Both the position numbers and the translations under genes were made by a program. The notes under the pieces are model-generated. The model was given only the letters and a program-made list of their open reading frames with translations. It was not told where the DNA came from and ran no database searches. Source: CAYFXE01 sp964347035 (GTDB taxonomy: Bacteria; Acidobacteriota; Aminicenantia; Aminicenantales; Aminicenantaceae). From it: 64,000 nucleotides of DNA. Of the stretch, positions 35,986-43,735 are shown in pieces. Location: assembly GCA_964347035.1 (NCBI GenBank), contig CAYFXE010000013.1, forward strand, positions 1-64,000. Reading direction: 5' to 3'. The stretch's first letter is position 1. Every line of letters starts with the position of its first letter.

Positions 35986-36336
35986 TCAGGTGCGGATCAT
36001 CACCAATAGCATTTTGAATTTTTTGATGGCTCTTAAGGCATGAGGCTTGTGAGCCGGCATGATTACCATCTCTCCCTCTTGTAATTGAATGGGTTGACCA
36101 GAGATGTTGACTTCCACTTCTCCCTCAAGACAGAGGACAAGAGCATCGAATGGGGCTGTATGTTCGCTCAAACCCTGTTCTTCGTCAAATGAAAAAATCG
36201 TGCAGGTACCGGTTTTTTCGGCGATGATTTCACGGCTTACGACAGACCCTTCTTGGTATTCCACCAGTTTCTTGATGTCTATCGCTTGTGTTGTTAAATT
36301 TTCTCTAGCCTTGTTTTTTTTAATCTTTTTCGTCAT
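35986..36336 (-). CDS. Cupin-domain protein
   Basis: A 116-residue cytoplasmic cupin. After a lysine-rich N-terminus the single cupin barrel has EHTAPFDALVLCLEGEVEV and LQEGEMVIMPAHKPHALRA, giving the usual two motifs; only some of the metal-binding His/Glu set is visible (EH, E, H). The ATG at 36336 follows GAGGATAAA. An upstream in-frame extension to 36462 would be translated from the tRNA gene and is rejected. Function is open: a small-molecule sensor or a mannose-phosphate-isomerase-like fold. Confidence 0.75.
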   Translation of the reverse strand: MTKKIKKNKARENLTTQAIDIKKLVEYQEGSVVSREIIAEKTGTCTIFSFDEEQGLSEHTAPFDALVLCLEGEVEVNISGQPIQLQEGEMVIMPAHKPHALRAIKKFKMLLVMIRT

Positions 36337-36417
36337 TTTATCCTCGTTACTCTGTTTCTTTTTCTTTGCTCCGGTTAAGCCGAATAGATACTTCAATTTC
36401 CATGTGAAGACAGTGAA

Positions 36418-36494
36418 TGGTCGGGACGAGCGGATTTGAACCGCCGACCCCACGCACCCCAAGCGTGTGCGCTACCAGACTGCGCCACGTCCCG
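36418..36494 (-). tRNA. tRNA-Pro (GGG anticodon)
   Basis: On the minus strand a full cloverleaf folds: acceptor arms CGGGACG and CGTCCCG, discriminator A and an encoded CCA, a D-arm GCGCAGTCTGGTAGCGC, anticodon arm CACGC-TTGGGGT-GCGTG with anticodon GGG (codon CCC), and a T-arm with GGTTCAAATCC. The length is 77 bases. Confidence 0.95.
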
Positions 36495-36535
36495 ACCATA
36501 TGATGCTATTCGAGTCGAAGTGATAGGAGTCGTTA

Positions 36536-36889
36536 TTATGGCTTTTCTAGAGTCGAGACGATATCTTTGAGTTGTTCTCGGACACGAAAAAGGGTTTTCT
36601 TGATCCGGTCAGGATGGACTTGGGAGGATTTTCTGATGCCGAATTCTTCTTCGATTTGTCTTTTGGCTCCAGCCAGAGTCAGGCCTTTTTTTTCCAACAG
36701 TTCTTTTAGCCTGAGGATGATTGTTAAGTCTTTTTTTCTGAATATCTTGGACCCTGTCCCTGTTTCTCCGGCATTCAGAAAATAGAGCTCTCTCTCCCAA
36801 GAATTGATCACTTTGGGATCCAGCTGGGTTATGCGGCTGATCTCTTCCAGTTTGTAGGCGAGTTTATCAGGAATGTTGTCGTCCTTCAT
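36536..36889 (-). CDS. MerR-family transcriptional regulator
   Basis: A 117-residue DNA-binding protein. The N-terminal winged helix-turn-helix is recognisable from YKLEEISRITQLDPKVINSW and EREL; the wing region and the RLKELLEKKGLTLAGAKRQI helix follow, and the C-terminus forms a coiled coil (VREQLKDIVSTL). No Cys pair or effector domain is present, as in MlrA/CarA-like short MerR proteins. Targets are unknown. Confidence 0.8.
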   Translation of the reverse strand: MKDDNIPDKLAYKLEEISRITQLDPKVINSWERELYFLNAGETGTGSKIFRKKDLTIILRLKELLEKKGLTLAGAKRQIEEEFGIRKSSQVHPDRIKKTLFRVREQLKDIVSTLEKP

Positions 36890-37127
36890 CGTGGTTTCTG
36901 TTTGCGCTTCATCCTAACGGGCTCGAAAATCAATGATTACATTAGCATGGAATTTTTCCTACGTCAAGACGATACGAGCATTGGTAAGCATCCTGTTTTC
37001 CGTGTTATCTAATGATAGTTAGGGCCAGATGAGAAGCATCGAAAACAAGCGAACAATGCGGGGGCAGTCCCGATCGAAGATAGAGTACAGTCCCTATTTT
37101 TTCTGGTATAATGGAGAAACCACAGAC

Positions 37128-38465
37128 ATGAAGGATGACAAAACATTCACTCCTCTTGCGGAAAGAATGCGACCAGAAAGTTTGGATCGATTCTATGGTC
37201 AAGACCATCTGATCGGAGAGGGTAAAATTCTTTCCCAATTGATAGAATCCAACCGTCTGGTTTCCATCATATTCTGGGGTCCGCCAGGATCAGGAAAAAC
37301 CACTTTAGGATATATACTGGCTAACCATTTCCATTTTCCTTGTCTGTTTTTCAGCGCTGTCCTCTCCGGGATCAAAGAGGTTAAGGAGATGATGGGCAAT
37401 GCTCAAAATCATAAAAATCTGTATGGCCAGCCCACGGTGATCTTCATCGATGAGATCCACCGATTCAACAAAGCTCAGCAGGGGGCCTTCCTCCCCTATG
37501 TAGAGAAGGGAGATATTATTCTTTTCGGATCGACCACCGAAAATCCCTCCTTCGAAGTCATCGCTCCTCTCTTATCCAGGACAAAGGTCTTGGTTCTCAA
37601 TCCCCTCTCCCAAGAGACTTTGAACCAAATCATCAAAGAAGCTTTAACCGATGAAGAGAAAGGCCTGGGAGATCTTCACCTCGTGGTTGAAGAGAATGCT
37701 CTCCAGATGATTATCGACTACGCTAACGGGGATGCCCGGAGAGCCCTGAACACTCTTGAAATATCGGCCAACTTGGCTAAAAAAGGGAAGATCACTCCTG
37801 ATGAAGTCAAGGAAGCCCTGCAGAAAAGAATTCTTCTTTACGATAAGAAGGGTGAGGAACACTATAATCTCATCTCGGCCCTTCACAAGAGTCTCCGAAA
37901 CAGCGATGTCGACGCTTCTCTGTATTGGCTGGCCAGGATGATCGCGGCAGGTGAAGATCCCTTGTATATCGCCCGGAGGCTGGTGAGATTTGCCTTTGAG
38001 GATATCGGTTTGGCCGACCCTCAAGCTCTGGCTGTGGCCCTCAGTGCCAAAGAAGCCTATGATTTTATCGGATCACCCGAAGGGGAACTCGCCCTGGCTG
38101 AGGCAGTCATCTATCTGGCCTCTGCGCCGAAGAGCAATCGAGCTTATGTCGCCTTTTCCAAAGCGATGAAGGATGTGGAGAAGAGTCTGTTCGAACCTGT
38201 CCCGCTTCATCTGCGTAATCCTGTGACCACCCTGATGAAATCCACAGGATACGGAAAAGATTATCTTTATGCGCATGATTTTGATGAGGTTACGACTGAT
38301 ATGGAGACCTTCCCGGAGAGGCTTAAAAACAGAAAATATTATGAACCGGGAGAATTGGGCTTCGAGAAGGATATCCAGAAAAGAATAGCTTGGTGGGAAG
38401 ATCTCAAACAGAGAATAAAAAAGGGGAAGGCCGAACGTCAGCCAAGAAGAAAAAAGAGCAAGTAG
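37128..38465 (+). CDS. rarA: Replication-associated recombination protein A (RarA/MgsA-like AAA ATPase)
   Basis: A clamp-loader-like AAA+ ATPase that acts at stalled replication forks. It shows LAERMRPESLDRFYGQDHLI at the N-terminus, Walker A GPPGSGKTTLGY, Walker B VIFIDEIHRFNKAQQ, sensor 1 GSTTENPSFE and the C-terminal tetramerisation domain (EDIGLADPQAL, YLASAPKSNRAY). The ATG at 37128 is chosen because the protein then starts at the family's usual position; the frame is open to 37029 but that part is unlike the family. The C-terminus is very basic (QPRRKKSK). Confidence 0.92.
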   Translation: MKDDKTFTPLAERMRPESLDRFYGQDHLIGEGKILSQLIESNRLVSIIFWGPPGSGKTTLGYILANHFHFPCLFFSAVLSGIKEVKEMMGNAQNHKNLYGQPTVIFIDEIHRFNKAQQGAFLPYVEKGDIILFGSTTENPSFEVIAPLLSRTKVLVLNPLSQETLNQIIKEALTDEEKGLGDLHLVVEENALQMIIDYANGDARRALNTLEISANLAKKGKITPDEVKEALQKRILLYDKKGEEHYNLISALHKSLRNSDVDASLYWLARMIAAGEDPLYIARRLVRFAFEDIGLADPQALAVALSAKEAYDFIGSPEGELALAEAVIYLASAPKSNRAYVAFSKAMKDVEKSLFEPVPLHLRNPVTTLMKSTGYGKDYLYAHDFDEVTTDMETFPERLKNRKYYEPGELGFEKDIQKRIAWWEDLKQRIKKGKAERQPRRKKSK

Positions 38466-38555
38466 CCTATTCTCTATACATTAAAAGCAGCCAACCCTCT
38501 CATCCTAAATTTGCATTTAATCCAGCTTCGTGTGAGGGCGAGGTCAGGACTCCTT

Positions 38556-38753
38556 TCATTTCCCCTTATCTTTGAGAAGATAGTATATTTCCCAACTGAT
38601 ATCGTCTGCCACACATCCAAGGCAGGAATGCTCTGTGGTGGCCAATTCCCCATCAGAGATTTTTTCTTTTAATATTTTTTTTACCCTTTTTTTGATTTTG
38701 TACAGCTGGATGTAATTGATCATTTTTCTTTGAATGATATCAACTTCACTCAC
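38556..38753 (-). CDS. Small hypothetical protein with a Cys pair
   Basis: A possible 65-residue protein starting at GTG, or a 55-residue one from the ATG at 38723. It is lysine-rich with a CLGCV motif near the C-terminus, and has no recognisable family. Neither start has a clear ribosome-binding site. It lies alone, between rarA and a divergent plus-strand gene, so it may be a chance ORF. Confidence 0.3.
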   Translation of the reverse strand: MSEVDIIQRKMINYIQLYKIKKRVKKILKEKISDGELATTEHSCLGCVADDISWEIYYLLKDKGK

Positions 38754-38784
38754 TCATGTAAAGTTTGTGGAAGGAGCAGAAAAC

Positions 38785-40896
38785 ATGCTATCATACCCTC
38801 TTTCAAGAAGGATGCGAAAAAGACTGCTCCTCTGTTCAGCCTTCCTTATTTTTTGTTCCTGCTCTTTTTTCAAATCTAAGATTCTTCCCTATCCGAGCGG
38901 AGTCATTTTTCCCTTGGAGAGAAACGGAGGAGTCCTTTACAGAGGAAAAATCAACGATGTTATCCAGAAAAAAGGAAACGACCTTTATCTCTCGACAGAT
39001 AGAGGTATTGTCTACAGTATAGACGGGATAGAGCGGAAGATCAGATGGATCTTCCGGGTAAGGCAAGAATTCGTCAGCGCTCCTTATCTTGGAGAAAACA
39101 GCGTTTATGTCTATGATAGTCAGTCGACACTCTACTGTATTGATATGGATGGCCAGTTGAGCTGGAAGAAAAAGATTGGAGAAAAAATCACGAGTGGAGT
39201 CAAGGAGAGCCAAGGAAGACTGTACTTTGGGACAGAAAAAGGAACCCTGTTTTCCTTTGACCAGAAGGGAGGAGAGGAGCTCTGGCGGTTTCAGGCTGGA
39301 GAGGCCATCCATTCCATGCCTGCTCTAGCCAGAGGAATGGTTGTCTTTGGTTGCGACGATCGCCATCTATATCTGCTGGATCTAGACGGGAAAATCATCG
39401 ATAAATTCGAAACTGGGGATAAGATTCAATCTGTGCTCTTGGTTGACGAAAAATCAGTGTACTTTGGTTCGAATGATTATTATTTTTACTGCTTCGATCT
39501 GAAAAGAAAAAGAGAGAGATGGAAGGTTAAGACTGGTTGCCGGGTATTCGCCTCACCCATTGCAGACAAAAAAAGAGTCCTTTTTCTCTGCTGGAATGGT
39601 ATCCTGTATTGTTTGAGCAAGAAAAACGGAACCATCGTCTGGTGGGATACTATCCATTCTCGCAGTTTTTACAGTCTTGAAAAAATCGAGGACCGAGTTG
39701 TCGTCACATCACTTTCTTCTCTTCTCGTTTCCTATGACATCCAGACAGGCAGGAAGATCGGAGAATTCGAATCAGGCCAGGTGATTCAGTCCAATCCTCT
39801 ATGGTTTGAACCATATCTTTTGATCAATCTCTTTGATTTTCAGACCGGAAGGGGGAACCTGATCTTCCTCAAGAAGGCCGTCAAAGTGGAGTTAAAGCCC
39901 TCTTTGGAATCTCCGCAGAAAACAGGAGAGGAGATTCGATTTGCAGCATCAACAAATGGTTTCTTCAAAGCAAATTATGAATTTAATCGATACCGATTGC
40001 AGAAGGTCGATTTTAATCCGGCCATTTTTTACCTCTCCATCCTCTGGGAAAAAGAGCTGGTCCAGGAAAAATCCGAAGAGGATGCTTGGCAATGGCTGCC
40101 AGAGGTCCCTGGCATTTATGTGGTGGCAGTTGAAGTTGTCGATGAAAAGGAGAGGGCTAGGGCCATGATTCCCTACGTGATGGAGAAGGAGAAACCTAGG
40201 GTGACCATCAGAGCATCCAAAGAATCTCCCCAAAAGCCCGATCAAGAAATTATCTTTAATGCCCAGGCCAAGGGCTTAAAAATGCCACAGTATGAATTTT
40301 CCCTAAGTCGATTCTTGGGCGCGGATGTCCATCCAACCTTATTCTCGTTTTATCTTCATTGGAAGACGGAAGTCGTCCAGAAAGCATCAGAGGAATTTTC
40401 GTGGACATGGATTCCTGAAGATACAGGGACATACCTGGTAAGTGTCAAAGCCTCCGGTGATAAAGAGCAGGCTGAAGGTCAGATGGGCTTTCTTGTTGAA
40501 AGAGAAAAGCCCAAAGTATCGATCACCCCCTCTCTGGAGTCTCCTCAAGAGATCAGGAAAAAAATCAGTTTTGAAGCAGAGGCCACAGAAATCGAGGAGC
40601 CTAAGTATGAATTCTTTCTCAGCCGCTTAATAAATGTGGAATTCCATCCCGCACTCTTTCTATTCAGAACTTCCTGGGAGCAGAAAGAAGTTCAACAGGC
40701 ATCAGAGAAGAAGACATGGGATTGGAGACCAAGGTTGCCCGGAGTTTATACGGTGACAGTCAGAGCTGCAGCCGAAAATGTCGAAGCAGAATCTGTCGTT
40801 GGTTTTAAGATTGTGATGAAGCCCGATCGAAAGGCGAGGGATTTGATTTTATTTTTGATTGGATTTATAAAGATATTCATTCCCTTTATGGGATAG
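38785..40896 (+). CDS. PQQ-like propeller lipoprotein with three tandem beta repeats
   Basis: A 703-residue secreted lipoprotein. GGAGC precedes the ATG at 38785; the signal ends in the lipobox FCSC. Residues of about 40-360 form a PQQ/BamB-like propeller of short blades (VYVYDSQSTLYCIDMDG, RLYFGTEKGTLFSFDQ, VYFGSNDYYFYCFD). Three copies of a module of about 105 residues follow, starting near residues 370, 475 and 580: each has a SLESPQ-like start, a YEF motif, a hydrophobic LF/W pair, a VQ.(A/K)SEE motif, a W.W.P motif and a final Y.V.V strand. They look like immunoglobulin-type beta sandwiches. A short C-terminal hydrophobic segment follows. It may sense or bind surface ligands; function is unknown. 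Confidence 0.78.
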   Translation: MLSYPLSRRMRKRLLLCSAFLIFCSCSFFKSKILPYPSGVIFPLERNGGVLYRGKINDVIQKKGNDLYLSTDRGIVYSIDGIERKIRWIFRVRQEFVSAPYLGENSVYVYDSQSTLYCIDMDGQLSWKKKIGEKITSGVKESQGRLYFGTEKGTLFSFDQKGGEELWRFQAGEAIHSMPALARGMVVFGCDDRHLYLLDLDGKIIDKFETGDKIQSVLLVDEKSVYFGSNDYYFYCFDLKRKRERWKVKTGCRVFASPIADKKRVLFLCWNGILYCLSKKNGTIVWWDTIHSRSFYSLEKIEDRVVVTSLSSLLVSYDIQTGRKIGEFESGQVIQSNPLWFEPYLLINLFDFQTGRGNLIFLKKAVKVELKPSLESPQKTGEEIRFAASTNGFFKANYEFNRYRLQKVDFNPAIFYLSILWEKELVQEKSEEDAWQWLPEVPGIYVVAVEVVDEKERARAMIPYVMEKEKPRVTIRASKESPQKPDQEIIFNAQAKGLKMPQYEFSLSRFLGADVHPTLFSFYLHWKTEVVQKASEEFSWTWIPEDTGTYLVSVKASGDKEQAEGQMGFLVEREKPKVSITPSLESPQEIRKKISFEAEATEIEEPKYEFFLSRLINVEFHPALFLFRTSWEQKEVQQASEKKTWDWRPRLPGVYTVTVRAAAENVEAESVVGFKIVMKPDRKARDLILFLIGFIKIFIPFMG

Positions 40897-40971
40897 ACTG
40901 ACGATGATAGAATTTTATGAAAACAGTGATCTTCTGTTATGGGTGAATTTATTCTGAAAGGAGAGAGGAAC

Positions 40972-41517
40972 ATGGATAGGGAGGAAGCTTTAGATCTTGT
41001 CCAGCAGCATCTCAAAAACAAGAATCTCGTCAAACATTCTTTGGCCGTGGAAGCTTGCATGAAAGCCCTTGCCTTTCGGCTTAACCAAGATGTGGAGAGG
41101 TGGAGACTGGCTGGAATCTTGCACGACCTCGATTACGAGACCACAGAGAAGAGCCCCGAACTTCATACCACTGAGACAGTCAAGATCTTGGAAGAAAAAG
41201 GTGTGGACCCAGACATTATTCATGCCATCCAGGCTCATGCAGGACAGGTCCAATGTCAGAATGCCATGGATTGGGCCATATTCTCTATCGATCCCTTAAC
41301 GGGCTTGATTATCGCCGCCACTCTGATGCATCCCAGCAAGAAGCTGAAAGAGGTCGATCCTGGCTTTGTCAAAAGAAGATACAAGGAGAAGAGTTTTGCC
41401 CGGGGTGCAAAACGGGAGGACATCGAAAAAATCGAGAATATTGGTCTCGAGCTGGATGAGTTCATAGCTATCTGTCTGGAAGCCATGCAGGGAATCGATA
41501 AAGAGCTGGGCCTCTAA
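40972..41517 (+). CDS. HD-domain (HDIG-type) hydrolase
   Basis: A cytoplasmic phosphohydrolase-fold protein of 181 residues. The metal-binding residues are visible: KHSLAVEACM (first His), LAGILHDLDYE (HD pair), then HTTETV and AIQAHAG, and a C-terminal Asp in SIDPLTGLIIAA. The ATG at 40972 follows AAAGGAGAG; the upstream ATG at 40939 is less likely. Such HDIG proteins act on nucleotides or phosphorylated metabolites; the substrate is unknown. Confidence 0.8.
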   Translation: MDREEALDLVQQHLKNKNLVKHSLAVEACMKALAFRLNQDVERWRLAGILHDLDYETTEKSPELHTTETVKILEEKGVDPDIIHAIQAHAGQVQCQNAMDWAIFSIDPLTGLIIAATLMHPSKKLKEVDPGFVKRRYKEKSFARGAKREDIEKIENIGLELDEFIAICLEAMQGIDKELGL

Positions 41518-41522
41518 AAAGT

Positions 41523-41565
41523 GGGGACGGTTCTCTTTTTTCTGGGGAAAAAAAGAACCATCCCT
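41523..41565. repeat. GGGGACGGTTCT-type palindrome, copy 1
   Basis: The arms GGGACGGTTCT (41524-41534) and AGAACCATCCC (41554-41564) match at 10 of 11 positions; the inner T and A runs extend the stem. It lies 6 bases after the HD gene stop and may act as its terminator. Confidence 0.7.
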
Positions 41566-42070
41566 TATTAACTTATTAAAAGAGAATTCCATCCCCTTAT
41601 TTGAAAGGAAACATCTTTTTTTTTCGTGATGAGATACTAAGAAAATGTATCTGGGAATGGCTTCGCTCCCCTTCAGATTTTTCACGCCATTCTCCATTCG
41701 GCCTTCTCGGTTGCTGCTGGGTTCAGGCCTTTTCGTCCGGAAGCGCGGTGTCTCTTCCTTTGCCCGAGTACAAAACCTTGGGATAAGGCCTGACCCCAGC
41801 TCAGACATACTCGCAAGTCGACTTCGTCGACTGCCCTCGAAGGCCAAATTCCGAAGGCTAGGTAGGTTGGGTCGGGGTCTGAAATGGTCGCTTCACCCAT
41901 CCCCAAACACCTCTTCTATCACGGAAAAGAAGATGCTTACTATATGAACTTAAGGATTGAACTCTTTTCCTGAAAATAATATATTTGGATGTCATTAATA
42001 TTGATTACTTTAAAAAAGCCCAATTTTTACCTCTAAAGTGAACACAAAAATTATCTAAAAGGAGGATAAG
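41566..42070. other. Gene-free region with degenerate palindromes
   Basis: No credible gene is seen; the ORFs here have low-complexity, unrelated translations. The region holds GGCCTGACCCC (41787-41796), a hairpin AGTCGACTTCGTCGACT (41816-41832) and GGGGTCTG (41875-41882), which pairs with the first motif to make a palindrome of about 95 bases. AAAGGAGG for the next gene lies at its end. Confidence 0.5.
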
Positions 42071-42904
42071 ATGTCTAATGCCATCATAAAGGTCCCAAGA
42101 CCGACCAACGAGCCAGTCTATAGCTATGCTCCGGGAACTCCAGAAAGAGAGGCACTGAAGGCCCAGCTGAAAAAGATGTTGAGTGAAGAAATCGAGATCC
42201 CGTTGATTATCGGCGGAAAAGAAGTCCAATCAGGAGAATTTGCCGATTGCCGCTGTCCCCATGACCATCAGCATCTCCTGGCGCGTTATCATAAGGCCGG
42301 CCCGAAAGAAATCGAGCAGGCGGTCCAAGCCGCCAAGAAAGCTTGGCAGGACTGGTCAGAGATGGATTGGGTCTCTCGAGCTGCCGTTTTCTTACGGGCG
42401 GCCGAGTTGTTAGCAACAAAATACCGCCAAGTTCTTAACGCGGCAACTATGCTCGGGCAATCGAAGACATCTCACCAAGCGGAGATAGATTCGGCCTGCG
42501 AGTTGATCGATTTCTACCGGTTTAATCCCTATTACATGCGACAGATCTACACCGAGCAGCCGGATTCGGCTCCGGAGACTTGGAATTATATGGAATACCG
42601 GGCCCTGGAGGGATTCGTGTTCGCGGTAACACCGTTTAATTTCTCGTCAATCGCTGGCAATCTACCGACTTCACCGGCGATGATGGGAAACTGTGTTCTC
42701 TGGAAGCCGGCCTCATCAGCTGTCTACTCAGCTTATTTCCTTACCGAACTCTGGAAGGAAGCGGGATTGCCGGATGGTGTGATCAACTTCATCCCCGGCC
42801 CCGGCCGTTACGTGGGTGATCCTGTTTTAGAAAAATCCGATTTAGCTGGAGTGCACTTCACAGGCAGCACACCTGTCTTCCATTCGATGTGGAAGACCAT
42901 CTGA
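42071..42904 (+). CDS. pruA: L-glutamate gamma-semialdehyde (P5C) dehydrogenase, N-terminal part, interrupted
   Basis: The first 277 residues of a 1-pyrroline-5-carboxylate dehydrogenase, which oxidises glutamate semialdehyde to glutamate in proline breakdown. It covers the NAD-binding domain: AVTPFNFSSIAGNLP and VLWKPASSAVYSAY, with HFTGSTPVF just before the break. The frame ends at a TGA (42902-42904) in WKTI-stop-ASIMNYKNYP, where relatives read WKTIG; TGA is one change from GGA. The same frame continues in the next entry. It could be a pseudogene, a sequencing error or a real nonsense mutation. TGA is used as a stop elsewhere, so reassignment to Gly is unlikely. AAAGGAGG precedes the ATG. 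Confidence 0.8.
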   Translation: MSNAIIKVPRPTNEPVYSYAPGTPEREALKAQLKKMLSEEIEIPLIIGGKEVQSGEFADCRCPHDHQHLLARYHKAGPKEIEQAVQAAKKAWQDWSEMDWVSRAAVFLRAAELLATKYRQVLNAATMLGQSKTSHQAEIDSACELIDFYRFNPYYMRQIYTEQPDSAPETWNYMEYRALEGFVFAVTPFNFSSIAGNLPTSPAMMGNCVLWKPASSAVYSAYFLTELWKEAGLPDGVINFIPGPGRYVGDPVLEKSDLAGVHFTGSTPVFHSMWKTI

Positions 42905-42913
42905 GCCAGCATC

Positions 42914-43702
42914 ATGAACTACAAGAATTACCCACGGATTGTCGGCGAGACAGGAGGTAAGGATTTTGTCTTTGTTCATCCGTCGGCAGATCCTGAAGCT
43001 GTGGCCACTGCTTTGATCAGGGGGGCGTTCGAGTACCAAGGACAGAAATGTTCGGCCGCCAGCCGTTCGTATCTCCCCTCGAATCTCTGGCCATCGGTCA
43101 AGCAGAGAATGCTGGATGAGATTCAAACCATCCGGATGGGCGATGTGACCGATTTCACGAATTTCATCGGAGCGGTCATCGACAAGTTAGCTTATGACAG
43201 CATTGTCGAATACATCGAGTTTGCCAAGGAATCCAAAGATGCCGAAATCATCTGCGGGGGAGGCTATGATGAAGCCAAGGGCTACTTTATCGAGCCAACC
43301 GTCGTTTTGACTGAAAATCCCAAACACAAGCTGATGGAAGAAGAGATCTTTGGGCCCGTGCTGACTGTTTACGTCTATCCTGAGTCAAATTTTGAGGAAA
43401 CGCTGCAGCTGTGCGATGAGACTTCGCCCTATGGATTGACCGGTTCGATATTTGCCCATGACCGACAGGCAATCATCACGGCCACAAAAGCCCTCCGGCA
43501 TGCGGCGGGCAACTTTTATATCAACGACAAGCCGACTGGAGCTGTGGTCAGTCAGCAGCCTTTCGGTGGTGCTCGCGGTTCTGGTACCAACGATAAGGCC
43601 GGTTCTTACCTGAACCTGTTGCGTTGGGTGAGTGCCCGGACGATCAAGGAAAACTTGAATCCACCGAAGGATTATCGGTATCCGTTCCTGAGCCGAGATT
43701 AA
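42914..43702 (+). CDS. pruA: L-glutamate gamma-semialdehyde (P5C) dehydrogenase, C-terminal part, interrupted
   Basis: The catalytic half of the same gene, in the same frame as the preceding entry. It holds the general-base Glu in VGETGGKDFVF and the catalytic Cys in YQGQKCSAASRSY, then EEIFGPVLTVYVYP and QQPFGGARGSGTNDKAG at the C-terminus. No ribosome-binding site precedes the ATG at 42914, so independent translation is doubtful. Joined, the two parts give 543 codons, the normal family length. Confidence 0.8.
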   Translation: MNYKNYPRIVGETGGKDFVFVHPSADPEAVATALIRGAFEYQGQKCSAASRSYLPSNLWPSVKQRMLDEIQTIRMGDVTDFTNFIGAVIDKLAYDSIVEYIEFAKESKDAEIICGGGYDEAKGYFIEPTVVLTENPKHKLMEEEIFGPVLTVYVYPESNFEETLQLCDETSPYGLTGSIFAHDRQAIITATKALRHAAGNFYINDKPTGAVVSQQPFGGARGSGTNDKAGSYLNLLRWVSARTIKENLNPPKDYRYPFLSRD

Positions 43703-43735
43703 TTCATCAGATTTCCTTATCTACAGGAGGCATAT

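Noticed and set aside
36337..36462. N-terminal extension of the cupin ORF
   Set aside because: It is translated from the tRNA-Pro gene and its flank; the ATG at 36336 with GAGGATAAA is a better start.
37104..37112. Extended -10 box TGGTATAAT before rarA
   Set aside because: The GGAG site for the ATG at 37128 would lie upstream of the predicted transcript start, and no -35 is present; chance is likely.
41601..41947. ORFs of 61 to 100 codons in the region before the P5C dehydrogenase gene
   Set aside because: They overlap each other in different frames, are rich in Arg/Ser/Pro, and run over palindromic repeats; no ribosome-binding site is seen.
42902..42904. TGA as selenocysteine or as Gly in a changed genetic code
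   Set aside because: No SECIS-like hairpin follows the codon, the family has Gly there, and other genes (for example the octaheme cytochrome) end in TGA as a normal stop.
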